Part shown: piece after piece, positions 44,639 to 52,884 of the stretch
Layout of the letters: the number at the start of each line of letters is the position of its first letter
Position numbering within the stretch: the first letter of the stretch is position 1
Assembly: GCF_900143025.1 (NCBI RefSeq)
Contig: NZ_FRCT01000003.1
Location: 1-64,000, forward strand
Direction of reading: 5' to 3'
Source: Ruminococcus flavefaciens
GTDB taxonomy: Bacteria; Bacillota; Clostridia; Oscillospirales; Ruminococcaceae
DNA length: 64,000 nt
Program-made: the position numbers and the translations under genes
Notes under the pieces: generated by a model
Database searches by the model: none
The model's input: the letters and a program-made list of their open reading frames with translations, nothing else
What the model was told of the DNA's origin: nothing

Positions 44639-44896
44639 TCACGGCTTGTTTTGTGCGCGTTGCAGAACGTAATTTATGACCTCAATCTTCGCCACTCGGA
44701 TCTTGCGTCCGTGAGGCATTCGGGGTATCTTACCTTCTCTTACAAACTTGCACACCGTTCTGTATTTCAGGTCAAGCATTTCGCAAAGCTGTTTTGCACC
44801 TACAATATCGGGATAGTCAGCAAACATGGTATGATAAACGTCATTGGTGTTCGGCTGACTTTCCTCTGTTTCTGTTATTTCAGATGTATCGTCCAT
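44639..44896 (-). CDS. xis: Excisionase-like helix-turn-helix protein
   Basis: An 85-residue protein with an acidic start and a MerR-like winged helix: 'IVGAKQLCEMLDLKYRTVCKFVREGKIPRMPHGRKIRVAKIEVINYVLQ', the pattern of the excisionase (DUF/HTH_17) family. It should bend attachment-site DNA and favour excision by the adjacent integrase. The ATG is chosen because AGGAG lies 8 nt ahead. The integrase follows 126 nt downstream. Confidence 0.85.
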   Translation of the reverse strand: MDDTSEITETEESQPNTNDVYHTMFADYPDIVGAKQLCEMLDLKYRTVCKFVREGKIPRMPHGRKIRVAKIEVINYVLQRAQNKP

Positions 44897-44902
44897 AATC
44901 AA

Positions 44903-45358
44903 AACTCCTCTCGCAAAAGAAGAAATAGAAAACTGTACTGCTATGCAATACTAAAAGCGTTGATGTTTCATATTAAGTTTTCAAGATGCTGTGCCGACCG
45001 TTTCGGACGGCGTACACCAGGTCTGTCAGTTATTTCTATGTCCAAGATTGATGTACTATTGGCAGACACCCTGCATGACACAGGGTATCTCCCGATAGGA
45101 CATCGCCTATCAATATGAAAATAGGAGTATAACATGAAGTCTTGATAAAATATCAGTACCACAGACGGCAGACAGCAAATGGGCATAAACTGTCTTGCCG
45201 TCCCTGATACCAAATGCAAGGAGTTCGGAGTGCCGTAACCGTGATTTCCTGTCACGGCTCACACCCCTCTACTCTATAACCGAAAAAAACGAAGATTTCC
45301 TCATGATTTGAGTGTGTTTTTTCGGCTGAAAAGAAAAAATCGTTGTTATGCACAAAAA
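44903..45358. other. Hairpin-dense non-coding region next to xis
   Basis: No convincing gene. At least five hairpins lie within 270 nt: 44993-45011 (GCCGACCG/CGGACGGC), 45068-45086 (ACCCTG/CAGGGT), 45094-45111 (GATAGG/CCTATC), 45164-45202 (GACGGCA-GACAG/CTGTC-TTGCCGTC) and 45239-45257 (CCGTGA/TCACGG). This suggests a structured leader or small RNA controlling xis-int, or DNA sites for recombination proteins. Confidence 0.5.
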
Positions 45359-45778
45359 TCATTCTTCATTTTCGTGCGCTATGATGTATTCCCTAAGCAG
45401 TCTCTTTGCTTTGTTGATCCTGTACTCAACTTTCTTCGGTGACACAGCATATTTCTTAGCCAGATACATCATAGATACCGCCTTTTCAGACAGATAATAG
45501 TCCCTGATAAGCTGATACTCAAAGGGATAGTCCATTCTCATCAGCTCCAATGCTACGGGCAGATAGCAGAGCCTTGCTTCTCTGAGCAGATCAGCCGGAG
45601 ACAGCTCATCGGCAGGATAATCGGGTATCCTGCTAATGTCCTTGTGGTCAAGGTACATAACATCGTGTGCAGCGTCCTGTTCTTCAAGGTAATGCTCCCT
45701 CCGCCCCATGCGGTTGTATTCTTTCTCCACCTCTCTCGGAACTTCGTCACCGAAGTGTGTATACTGAAACTTACTCAT
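45359..45778 (-). CDS. Sigma-like helix-turn-helix protein
   Basis: A product of 139 residues. The C-terminal part (about 75-135) reads like sigma region 4: 'EYQLIRDYYLSEKAVSMMYLAKKYAVSPKKVEYRINKAKRLLREYI'. Region 2 is absent, so it is not a full sigma factor; such proteins occur next to int/xis in Tn916- and Tn1549-like elements and are thought to regulate them. The chosen ATG overlaps the stop of the upstream XRE gene by 8 nt (ATGAGTAA), indicating coupling; a longer in-frame start is unlikely. Confidence 0.75.
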   Translation of the reverse strand: MSKFQYTHFGDEVPREVEKEYNRMGRREHYLEEQDAAHDVMYLDHKDISRIPDYPADELSPADLLREARLCYLPVALELMRMDYPFEYQLIRDYYLSEKAVSMMYLAKKYAVSPKKVEYRINKAKRLLREYIIAHENEE

Positions 45779-46238
45779 TCCAGCCTGCCCTCTTTTTAGA
45801 GATAAGCGGTTCTTTGCCCTCAGCCTTAATGCACTCATTAAGTGCCTTGACCGTGTATTTCTCCATAAATGCACAGTTTGCAAGGAAAAGACGGATTATA
45901 CTGTATCTTGGATCGCTTTTGCGTACCTTATGGGGAGTCAAGCTGAACAGATATTCCTGCCTAAGAGGGTGAAGCCTGAGTGCAACACAGAGCAATATAA
46001 GGTTTTCATAGCCGATTTTCCTCTGGTCTTTGCAGTAGTAATAAAGACATGACCTCGAAATCCCCGTCAGCAGTGAGATCTGTCCCTGAGTGATACCGCT
46101 GTCATCTGAAAATCGCTTCAATGCTTTGCCGATTGTGTCCGAATCAGGTTCAGGCCCGTGTATGTAACGTTCATAGTCCTCCGGCTCCTCACGTTCCGTG
46201 AAGAGCCTTACATGGAGTCCGTCATTGTTATCGCTCAT
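45771..46238 (-). CDS. XRE-family transcriptional regulator
   Basis: A product of 155 residues. An acidic N-terminus is followed by an HTH (about 35-85): 'FSDDSGITQGQISLLTGISRSCLYYYCKDQRKIGYENLILLCVALRL', a clear XRE pattern. The C-terminal 60 residues are unassigned. It probably represses or times excision and transfer genes. AAGGAG precedes the chosen ATG; a longer in-frame start adds only a basic leader. It is first in a pair with the sigma-like gene. Confidence 0.8.
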   Translation of the reverse strand: MSDNNDGLHVRLFTEREEPEDYERYIHGPEPDSDTIGKALKRFSDDSGITQGQISLLTGISRSCLYYYCKDQRKIGYENLILLCVALRLHPLRQEYLFSLTPHKVRKSDPRYSIIRLFLANCAFMEKYTVKALNECIKAEGKEPLISKKRAGWNE

Positions 46239-47044
46239 CGGTAAATCTCTCCTTATCGTTGATTTAAGACGAGATTTACGCAAATGAACATAGTTAGCCT
46301 GTCATTCGGGCAGTATCCCGTCCGACAACCAAACTCTCAGTACCATTTGATTGACCATGTATTCAGTTCAGCTTATTGTGACCGAGATTCCTCTGCGCAG
46401 ACAGGCACAATAATTGTTGTAGACTTATAACGCTACATCTTCTATTATGCACTATAACCGCCGAAAAATCAAACTTTGCAGTGCCACTCCAAGTGGCATA
46501 CCCACTTTTCTCTTTTCCTTGATTTTACAAGAGAAACGGAGTTTTCCACAAAAAGAAGTCAAAACATAGAGAAGTCCAAAAAGCACCGCAGGCATGGGCA
46601 AAAGCAGTGTGATATGCTTCTCCGCCAATGCCACATAGGGTGGAATGTTCATAGAAATTTTACAATTTATATCCCTCCTTCCGAATTTACAGACAGAAAA
46701 AGGGCGGCCTGAACTGCTCAGACCGCCCGGATAACTCTTTCGTCATCGGATATTCCCCCTCAGACTGATTTCTCTTGTGAAGCACAAAACAATGCCCACG
46801 GCAATCTTTGCAGATAGCTATGTGTTTGTTGCTGTACAACTCATCTTGACCACCTCCAAGAACAAAATCATTTGCTTCTCATGTCTTGCTCGGAACTGAT
46901 ATGATCTCACAAAAGCATAGAGTTTTTCTGTCTGCTATCATTATATCAAAGCAGGTGGACAAAATTTTCACTTCTGACCGATTATTCCTAAAATTTTATT
47001 ATACCATTTCAGATAGACAAAATTTGTACTTCTGGAAAAGAAAA
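46239..47044. other. Intergenic region with hairpins, no clear gene
   Basis: About 800 nt. TGCCACT-cca-AGTGGCA at 46482-46498 is a perfect 7-bp inverted repeat. GGGCGG/CCGCCC at about 46704-46728 with T-rich DNA to its left is a minus-strand terminator. A minus-strand frame of about 50 codons with 'CKDCRGHC' runs into this hairpin (near 46690-46840, only a TTG start behind GGAGGTGG), so a tiny zinc-ribbon protein is possible but not well supported. Confidence 0.4.
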
Positions 47045-47071
47045 GAGCCGTTGCCTTAATAGCAACAGCTC
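47045..47071 (-). terminator. Terminator of DUF4314-like gene
   Basis: GAGCTGTTGC / GCAACGGCTC followed by TTTTCTTTTC on the minus strand. Confidence 0.8.
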
Positions 47072-47084
47072 CGTCACATCTGTT

Positions 47085-47279
47085 TTATTCCGCTGTATCG
47101 AACAGGCTCTTGAAGTTCTTCTTTGAGAACGAAGTCAGCCGTCCATTGCTCACCCATTCTATGAAAACATTGTCGAGATCGTCGATGTATAAGACCGTGG
47201 CAATAGTGCCTATGGGAACGCTGTCGCTTATCTTCTCTCTGAGCTTGACCTTTGCTCCTGCTGTTACTTCATCTATCAT
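47085..47279 (-). CDS. Small DUF4314-like protein
   Basis: A 64-residue protein with a small beta-barrel pattern: 'VTAGAKVKLREKISDSVPIGTIATVLYIDDLDNVFIEWVSNGRLTSF' resembles DUF4314 (KOW-like) proteins common on Bacillota mobile elements. A role is not known. AGGAGG precedes the chosen ATG; the longer in-frame start is not supported. It reads on after the WYL gene with an 84-nt gap and ends at a terminator. Confidence 0.65.
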   Translation of the reverse strand: MIDEVTAGAKVKLREKISDSVPIGTIATVLYIDDLDNVFIEWVSNGRLTSFSKKNFKSLFDTAE

Positions 47280-47363
47280 TACTATGACCTCCTGAATAAA
47301 CACACTTGTATTATTATACAACAGCGGAACGGGAGTGTCAAGCACCGTTTGTCCGAAAACAAT

Positions 47364-48341
47364 TTATACAGCAAACTCAGGATACGCACCGAGCATTTTC
47401 CTCACTTCGTTCAGATACTCGGCTCTCTCTTTTGCAGGAGCGACCAATTCAATTCCGTCACCGTACTGCATTATCCAGAGGTACAGCTTTCGGTTTATGC
47501 CGGCTTTCACGTTTATCAGAACGTACTCCTCATTTTCGTCGGGACGGACATGAGCCAGATCACCGAAATTCTCAACCATTTCATCAAGAAGATACCGCTT
47601 CACCCTCAGCGTTATGTATTCATAGTAATCGGGAGAAAACATATCCGTCACAAAGGCATCGACTTTTTCTTCCTTCGGGAGCTGTACTTCGGAAACCTCA
47701 CCGCCCTTAATGTCCTTCATGCGGTCAACACGGTACGTTCTCCATTTCCCGTCAGCTTCATTGAAACATTTCAGGTAGAAGTGTTCGTGGAAGTATATCA
47801 CGCTTACGGGGATAATCTCTCTCCGCTTGTAGTAATACTGCATCTGCTTTTTGGTATCTATCTTGCCGTACTCAAAGTTTATTTTTCTCCTGTCAGCGAT
47901 AAGGCTGTGTATCACATCAAGATTATGGATAAGGTCAAGGCTGTTTGAGCATCGGTCATTGAGCGTTACCCTGCTGATAAGCTGTCTGATCTCGGCATCG
48001 GAACACAAGCCCTCAAACTTATGGATAAGCGACTTTTTCTGAGCTGAACTCAGAAACTTGTTTATGGAGATCGAATCAACGATAAAACGTATCTCATTAA
48101 AGGTGATACTGTTGTCAAGCAAGGCATAGTAAGCAGTGCCGTGTTCTCGGGTAACTCTCACTATGTTGTTGCCCATATTTGTCAGCCTGTCAAGGTCACG
48201 GCGGATAGTGACCTCAGCGACACGTTTCAGATTGGTTACTTCGCACAGATGATCCTGAATATCCTTGATAGACACATACCTGTTCTTGTCGGTAAATCTT
48301 GATAGGTAATCTATGATGAATATAATGCGTTCCTGGTCCAT
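47364..48341 (-). CDS. WYL-domain transcriptional regulator
   Basis: A product of 325 residues. An N-terminal winged helix (about 1-75, 'VSIKDIQDHLCEVTNLKRVAEVTIRRDLDRLTNMG') is DeoR-like. A WYL domain (about 145-230) contains 'REIIPVSVIYFHEHFYLKCFNEADGKWRTYRVDRM', and a WCX-like C-terminal domain follows. WYL proteins sense nucleic acids or nucleotides and often control defence and mobile-element genes. GGGAGG precedes the chosen ATG. It points away from the oriT/mob region, so it may control transfer genes. Confidence 0.88.
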   Translation of the reverse strand: MDQERIIFIIDYLSRFTDKNRYVSIKDIQDHLCEVTNLKRVAEVTIRRDLDRLTNMGNNIVRVTREHGTAYYALLDNSITFNEIRFIVDSISINKFLSSAQKKSLIHKFEGLCSDAEIRQLISRVTLNDRCSNSLDLIHNLDVIHSLIADRRKINFEYGKIDTKKQMQYYYKRREIIPVSVIYFHEHFYLKCFNEADGKWRTYRVDRMKDIKGGEVSEVQLPKEEKVDAFVTDMFSPDYYEYITLRVKRYLLDEMVENFGDLAHVRPDENEEYVLINVKAGINRKLYLWIMQYGDGIELVAPAKERAEYLNEVRKMLGAYPEFAV

Positions 48342-48600
48342 TTTATCCTCCCACACATATTTTAAGAAATCCCTGCTCTGTCACTCCGTCAGAACAGGGA
48401 TCTTTCTGTTTCCTGTTTAGTTTTTTCTTTCAGCAGACTGTCGCACAACCGCTGTAATTATTATACCAAATCTGCCGTTCAACATCAATCCGCTTCGGAA
48501 TATCTAAGTATAACATTCTGGACTTTTATAGTATCAGTGGTTCTATTTGTAAACATTCTATGAACTTTCGGGCATTTTATGGGGAAATCCTCAAATTTTT

Positions 48601-48835
48601 CGGTTAATAAGTGAAGGGGTATAGCCTCTGAAATGAACGGAGCATTTCAGAGCCAAGTCGCAATGCTCCAAACCCTCTACGGAGAGAGGCTGCTTCGAGC
48701 TAAAATGCTCAAATCGAAAAAAATGCTCGGAGAGCATTTTTTCAAACCCAGCAAGCTCGGTATTTCGTTTTACATAAACGAAATACAACGGCTTGTTAGA
48801 GGGACAAACCCCTAAGACCCCGATTATGAAAAGAG
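48601..48835 (+). other. Probable origin of transfer (oriT)
   Basis: Three perfect inverted repeats stand in a row before mobC: CTCTGAAATG/CATTTCAGAG (48626-48652), AAATGCTC/GAGCATTT (about 48721-48738, T-run beyond) and GTATTTCGTTT/AAACGAAATAC (48760-48786). A C-rich stretch follows (GGGACAAACCCCTAAGACCCC, split at 48801-48821). A long inverted repeat followed by a nick-site-like sequence upstream of mobC-relaxase is the usual oriT layout. No known nic sequence was matched. The left part (48357-48600) is AT-rich, with no gene. Confidence 0.6.
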
Positions 48836-49240
48836 ATGATGAAAACGAGACCAAAAGAAGATTACGAGCCACGCAATATTATTCTCAATTTGCGTGTGAA
48901 TAAGGAAGAAGCAGAATGGATAGAGCAAAAGTTCCAAAACAGCGGAATGAAATCAAAAAGCGACTTCATTCGTATGATGATTTTTCAAGGGCAGATCATA
49001 AAGGTCAGCGATGATTTTGTCAGAGATTTCCGCAGAAAGTATACAAGCGTTTCCAATAACATAAATCAGATTGCTTTACGGCTCAATGCTTCGGGAAATA
49101 TCTACGCCGAGGACATAGCCGAGATCAAGAACGGAGTAAACAAGATTTGGCAACAACTAAGATTTTTCCAATCACTACTACTGAAAGTAAGGCCCTCGCA
49201 TACATCGCCAGCCCAGCCAAAACAGACAACAGAAGGTTAG
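48836..49240 (+). CDS. mobC: MobC-like relaxosome accessory protein
   Basis: A 134-residue DNA-binding protein with a ribbon-helix-helix-like start ('NIILNLRVNKEEAEWIEQKFQNSGMKSKSDFIRMMI') and the MobC helical part ('YTSVSNNINQIALRLNASGNIYAEDIAEIKNGVNKIWQQL'). MobC proteins bind oriT and help the relaxase. The Shine-Dalgarno is weak (AAAAGAG). The relaxase gene starts inside its 3' end (94-nt overlap), a common mobC-relaxase pattern. Confidence 0.88.
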   Translation: MMKTRPKEDYEPRNIILNLRVNKEEAEWIEQKFQNSGMKSKSDFIRMMIFQGQIIKVSDDFVRDFRRKYTSVSNNINQIALRLNASGNIYAEDIAEIKNGVNKIWQQLRFFQSLLLKVRPSHTSPAQPKQTTEG

Positions 49241-50562
49241 TTACTTCATTTTATTGTGATGATGATCCCTATACAGCGGCAAAGAAGTTTCAGGAGATAC
49301 GAAACGATATTGGGACGGGACGAAGTTCGGTGCTTTGTCAGCATCTTATCCAGAGCTTTGCACCCGGAGAAATCACTCCCGAAAAGGCTCTTGAAGTCGG
49401 CAAGGAATTAGCTGACAGACTGCTTCAGGGAAACTTTCAATATTATCTTGCTGTTCATACCGATACAAACCACATTCATGTGCATTGTATTTTTAATAAT
49501 GTAAGCCTTAATGACGGCAGAACTTTTGAAACGCTTCACAATCAAGGAAATGTCAAAGAAAGATCGTGGAAAAAGCTCATTGATCTTTCAGATGAGATAT
49601 GCCATGAACACGGCTTGTCGGTCATCGAGGATCACGAAAGTTCAAAGGGCAAATCCTATTACGAATGGACGGTGGATCAGCTTCATCTTTCGTGGAAGTC
49701 CAAGCTGAAATATGCGATAGATCAGGTCATCAAGGTGAGCGATAATTTTGAGGACTTTCTTAAAAAGTGCGCCGACTTCGGTGTGCTTGTTGAATACAAT
49801 CCGAATCATAAGATAGACCTCAAATTTATGCTTGCGGAACAGAGGGAGAACAACCCGAGAGCCAAGATGACCAGAGCGAGGACTTTGGGGTGGTTTTACG
49901 AAACTCCTCGCATAAAGTCCCGCATTGAAAACAACAAGCAGTTTATGGCTTATGCTCCGAGGGCAAAGATCATCAGGACTACCGCCGACAAATTTCTGCA
50001 AGCGCCTGCCCTCACACGCTGGGCTGACAGGGCAAATATGAAGGAAGTCAGCAAGGCGATGAACGAGATCGCCAAGCGTGGGCTTACCTATGAAGAAACC
50101 GTGAGTGCAGCGCAGGAGTCTTTCGGCAGGCAGATGAAGTTGCAGGACGAGCTGGACCGTATCCGTATGCAGATCGGAGACCTCAGCAAACAGCTGAAAC
50201 TTGTGGAGCTGTATGTTAAGTACAGACCTTACAACGAACACTTCAAAATGCTTACGGGCAGGGAGAAAAAGAAGTTTCACAGCGAATACTGTTACGAACT
50301 TGACGAGTACCAAAAGGCAGTAAAAAAGCTCAAAGACTGGTATCCTTCGGGAAGTGTACCGAGCCTTGAGCTTTTAAGGAAAACTATTGGTGATCTTGAA
50401 GCCGAGCAGAAGCAGAAGAAACAGCTTTACACTCAGACTGCCGACGAGACCGAAACGCTGTCAAAGAGCTTGCAGAAGATCGAGCAGTATCTCGGCAACG
50501 AACAGGAGCGAGCCGAGGAAGAACAGCGCAGGAAAAGGAAGAAGAGTGGGGATCTGGAGTGA
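49147..50562 (+). CDS. mobA: MOBP-type relaxase
   Basis: A 471-residue relaxase/mobilization nuclease. The three-His metal motif is His109-x-His111-x-His113 (NHIHVHCIFN), and the nicking Tyr is expected in the first 40 residues (SKALAYIASP, Tyr19). 'VLCQHLIQSF' is the usual motif II region. The C-terminal half is helical and charged, probably for relaxosome contacts. It nicks oriT and leads the strand into the recipient. The start is TTG with GGAG 10 nt ahead, placed inside mobC. It ends one base from the convergent gene. Confidence 0.92.
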   Translation: MATTKIFPITTTESKALAYIASPAKTDNRRLVTSFYCDDDPYTAAKKFQEIRNDIGTGRSSVLCQHLIQSFAPGEITPEKALEVGKELADRLLQGNFQYYLAVHTDTNHIHVHCIFNNVSLNDGRTFETLHNQGNVKERSWKKLIDLSDEICHEHGLSVIEDHESSKGKSYYEWTVDQLHLSWKSKLKYAIDQVIKVSDNFEDFLKKCADFGVLVEYNPNHKIDLKFMLAEQRENNPRAKMTRARTLGWFYETPRIKSRIENNKQFMAYAPRAKIIRTTADKFLQAPALTRWADRANMKEVSKAMNEIAKRGLTYEETVSAAQESFGRQMKLQDELDRIRMQIGDLSKQLKLVELYVKYRPYNEHFKMLTGREKKKFHSEYCYELDEYQKAVKKLKDWYPSGSVPSLELLRKTIGDLEAEQKQKKQLYTQTADETETLSKSLQKIEQYLGNEQERAEEEQRRKRKKSGDLE

Positions 50563-50820
50563 TTATCCGAGACTACGAATGATGCGTTTTTCAAAGTGAA
50601 TCAGCCGTGACAGATAGTATTTCTTTACTTCTTGATAAGGTATCAATATTTCTGCACTTTGAATTTTATCATAAACAGAAAAAAGGATAGCCTCACGCTG
50701 AGATTTACCAGGCATACGGCTATATTGTTTATAATACTTATTGGTTTCTTCATAGAGCCATTCAGAAATTTTCTCACGCTGTTTCATCTTTAAGTCAGTA
50801 AAACTCTTATTTGGATTCAT
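50563..50820 (-). CDS. Hypothetical protein, 85 residues
   Basis: No family recognised. It is a charged, mostly helical protein ('LKMKQREKISEWLYEETNKYYKQYSRMPGK', 'KKYYLSRLIHFEKRIIRSL') without signal or membrane segment. It overlaps the end of the zinc-ribbon/RHH gene by 14 nt and so is read from the same transcript; it is convergent with the relaxase. It may assist DNA binding by its partner, but this is a guess. Confidence 0.6.
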   Translation of the reverse strand: MNPNKSFTDLKMKQREKISEWLYEETNKYYKQYSRMPGKSQREAILFSVYDKIQSAEILIPYQEVKKYYLSRLIHFEKRIIRSLG

Positions 50821-51232
50821 GATTTTTATGATATTCCTCCAACGCCGTGAGCATCAGCTTATTGACACTCATACCGAGCGACTCCGCATAAGCCTTGATC
50901 GCATCACGCTCCTCGGCGGACACATACAGCTTTAACGTCTTGTAATTTGCTTTGGCATACTGAGCGTTTGAGGATATTTTCTTTGAACGAGCCTGTTTTC
51001 CCTGGCATTCCTTGCAGTATTTTTGTGAGCCTGCCGTCACCGTGTAGGTCTTTCCGCAGAGGGAGCAGACCTGTTCGCTCCCGATAGCTACCGCTTCACC
51101 GGCTTGCTTTTTCTCCTTGTAAGCCTTGTTGCGCAGGACTTGTGCCTTGTCACGGCAGTAAATGCAGTATTTCGCTCTTGCGGACGGCGATTCAAACTCC
51201 ATTCCGCAGAGCTGACAGGTGTGTTTATACAT
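50807..51232 (-). CDS. Zinc-ribbon plus ribbon-helix-helix protein
   Basis: A 141-residue protein. Two Cys4 zinc modules lie at about 6-30 (CQLCGMEF...CIYCRD) and 56-80 (CSLCGKTY...CKECQG), then a C-terminal CopG/Arc-like segment ('KTLKLYVSAEERDAIKAYAESLGMSVNKLMLTALEEY'). Such a build suggests a DNA-binding repressor. It is transcribed divergently from ssb-parA-parB through a shared region with paired repeats, so it may control that operon and itself. Confidence 0.75.
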   Translation of the reverse strand: MYKHTCQLCGMEFESPSARAKYCIYCRDKAQVLRNKAYKEKKQAGEAVAIGSEQVCSLCGKTYTVTAGSQKYCKECQGKQARSKKISSNAQYAKANYKTLKLYVSAEERDAIKAYAESLGMSVNKLMLTALEEYHKNHESK

Positions 51233-51262
51233 CTTATCACCCCGATTTCGGTTATTATATCC

Positions 51263-51291
51263 ATTCTATCATATAGATAGGGATATGTCAA
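51263..51291 (-). promoter_or_regulatory. Leftward promoter of the zinc-ribbon/RHH gene
   Basis: TTGACA and TAGAAT with 17-bp spacing on the minus strand. The spacer holds ATAGGGATAT (plus-strand reading), also found in the divergent promoter. Confidence 0.75.
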
Positions 51292-51386
51292 GTATAATCG
51301 GAATTTTGGTGAAAGTACACCGAGGAAAATGTCATTTGTGCTGCGCATTGCCGAAATTCAAAAACTTCCGAAAATTATACTTGACA
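51286..51386. repeat. 13-bp inverted repeat spanning divergent promoters
   Basis: TGTCAAGTATAAT (51286-51298) and ATTATACTTGACA (51374-51386) are perfect inverse copies; each contains one -35 box. ATAGGGATAT occurs as a direct repeat at 51277 and 51387, inside both promoter spacers. The layout suggests a shared operator. Confidence 0.75.
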
Positions 51387-51409
51387 ATAGGGATATTGCA
51401 TAGTATAAT
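51381..51409 (+). promoter_or_regulatory. Rightward promoter of ssb operon
   Basis: Perfect TTGACA-17-TATAAT, 60 nt before the ssb start; AAAGGAAAGG serves as ribosome binding site. Confidence 0.9.
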
Positions 51410-51468
51410 ATAATATAATCACAGCAAACGAAAAGAAACCCGAAACCAAGAAAGGAAAGGTAATTACT

Positions 51469-51867
51469 ATGACCAACATCGTAATCGAAACAGGCAGACT
51501 TACTGCCGATCCCGAACTCCGCTACACAGGCGAGACACCCCTCTGCAAGTTCCGCATTGCAGTTGACCGCCCCAAAAAGAAGGGTGCTGACAAGCCCGAG
51601 ACAGATTTCTTCAACTGCACCGCCTGGAATCACAATGCAGAGTTCATCAATGATATGTTCTCTAAGGGCGAGATGATCACCGTAGTCGGCAACCTGAGAA
51701 GTTCCACCTTTGAGAAGAACGGCGAGAAGCGTTCGTCCGTGGAGATCAAGGTAAACGAGGTACACTTCCCCGGAACACGCAGAAAGACCGAGGGCGAGAA
51801 CAACAGCGAAAATGCCGACAACAACGGCGGTTTCTATGACAGTACAGACAGCGGAGTGCTGTTCTAA
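51469..51867 (+). CDS. ssb: Single-stranded DNA-binding protein
   Basis: A 132-residue OB-fold protein. 'NIVIETGRLTADPELRYT', 'FRIAVDRP', 'DFFNCTAWNHNAEFINDMFSKGEMITVVGNLRSSTF' and 'VEIKVNEVHF' are SSB core strands. The acidic tail ends DSGVLF instead of the usual DDIPF; Asp-x-x-x-Phe is kept, so contact with host partners may be altered. It protects transferred single strands of the element. First gene of a long plus-strand operon with parA 22 nt downstream. Confidence 0.93.
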   Translation: MTNIVIETGRLTADPELRYTGETPLCKFRIAVDRPKKKGADKPETDFFNCTAWNHNAEFINDMFSKGEMITVVGNLRSSTFEKNGEKRSSVEIKVNEVHFPGTRRKTEGENNSENADNNGGFYDSTDSGVLF

Positions 51868-51889
51868 ACACAGATAGGAGGAAATAAAA

Positions 51890-52669
51890 ATGGGCATCAT
51901 CATTGCTATCTCTAACCAAAAAGGCGGTGTCGGCAAGTCAACTTCCGCCTTCAATCTCGGGGCTTGCCTTGCACTGAAACAGGGAAAGAGGGTGCTTTTG
52001 GCGGACATTGATCCGCAGGCTAACCTCAGCGAATATCTCGGCTACGAGCCTGACGGACTTCCCACCATGACACAGCTTGTTATGACAGCCTGCACAGGCG
52101 GTCAGCTGACACCCGACATTGTAAGGACGGCGATACGGCATTGTGAGTCGGCTGACGTGGACTACATTCCTGCCGACATCAACCTTGCTAACAGCGAAAC
52201 GCTCATGTCAACGGCTCTGTCAAGGGAAACGATACTCCGCAGGATACTCTCCGAGGATAACGTCAAGGGCTACGACTTTATAATCATAGACTGTCTGCCG
52301 TCCCTGAGTACGCTCCTTATCAACGCACTCACCGCTGCGGACAAGGTGCTGATACCTGTTCAGACACAGAAGTTCAGCCTTGACGGTTTGCAGGCTCTTG
52401 ATAATCTGTATCAGCAGATCAAGGGTGCTATCAACCCCAAGCTGTCAATGCTGGGTGTTCTGCCGACAATGGTTGACCGAACAAAGGTGAGCCGTGAATC
52501 CCTTGCGGAACTGAATGAAAAGTACGGCGAAATGGTATTTGAAACGAGCATCAGCAAGTCTGTCGAAGCGGCGAAAAGTTCTGTCAGCAGAGTTCCGCTT
52601 TGCATGACCGACAGCAAACTGGGTACGGAATATGAAAAATTGGCAATGGAGGTGCTTTCAAGATGTTAA
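51890..52669 (+). CDS. parA: ParA/Soj-family partition ATPase
   Basis: A 259-residue ATPase. The deviant Walker A is KGGVGKST (about 10-17), Walker A' DIDPQANLS, Walker B FIIIDCLPS. It has no N-terminal HTH, as in chromosomal-type ParA. With the ParB gene 3 downstream it should position or maintain the excised circular element in the cell. AGGAGG precedes the ATG; the next gene begins in its last codons. Confidence 0.95.
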   Translation: MGIIIAISNQKGGVGKSTSAFNLGACLALKQGKRVLLADIDPQANLSEYLGYEPDGLPTMTQLVMTACTGGQLTPDIVRTAIRHCESADVDYIPADINLANSETLMSTALSRETILRRILSEDNVKGYDFIIIDCLPSLSTLLINALTAADKVLIPVQTQKFSLDGLQALDNLYQQIKGAINPKLSMLGVLPTMVDRTKVSRESLAELNEKYGEMVFETSISKSVEAAKSSVSRVPLCMTDSKLGTEYEKLAMEVLSRC

Positions 52670-52881
52670 GTATGTCAGAACTCGCAATGAATCCCAACCG
52701 CAAGGTAAAGACCAAGTGCTACGGCGAAGTCCGGGTATGGGCTGACCGTGAAGAAGCAAAGGCATTCTTCCTTGAAGCGATGATGAACTCGGAAGGCTCT
52801 GAACACGACAGATATTCAGGCATCTACATTCAGCTTGAGAACGGGCTTGACTTCTGCACCGACGAGGACGAGGAGGACTGA
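52663..52881 (+). CDS. Small hypothetical protein between parA and parB
   Basis: A 72-residue acidic protein ('KVKTKCYGEVRVWADREEAKAFFLEAMMNSEGSEHDRYSGIYIQL') with no known domain. The same kind of protein is, from memory, common in Bacillota conjugative elements at this place. It overlaps parA by 7 nt and is followed by the next gene after 3 nt, so it is surely translated in the operon. An inner ATG at the fourth codon is also possible. Confidence 0.75.
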   Translation: MLSMSELAMNPNRKVKTKCYGEVRVWADREEAKAFFLEAMMNSEGSEHDRYSGIYIQLENGLDFCTDEDEED

Positions 52882-52884
52882 GCT

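Noticed and set aside
44968..45255. Minus-strand 95-codon open frame in the hairpin-rich region
   Set aside because: No Shine-Dalgarno, unlikely composition, and hairpins run through it; a non-coding role is more likely.
46452..46652. 66-codon minus-strand frame with hydrophobic start
   Set aside because: No good ribosome binding site and an inverted repeat (46482-46498) lies within its end; not supported as a gene.
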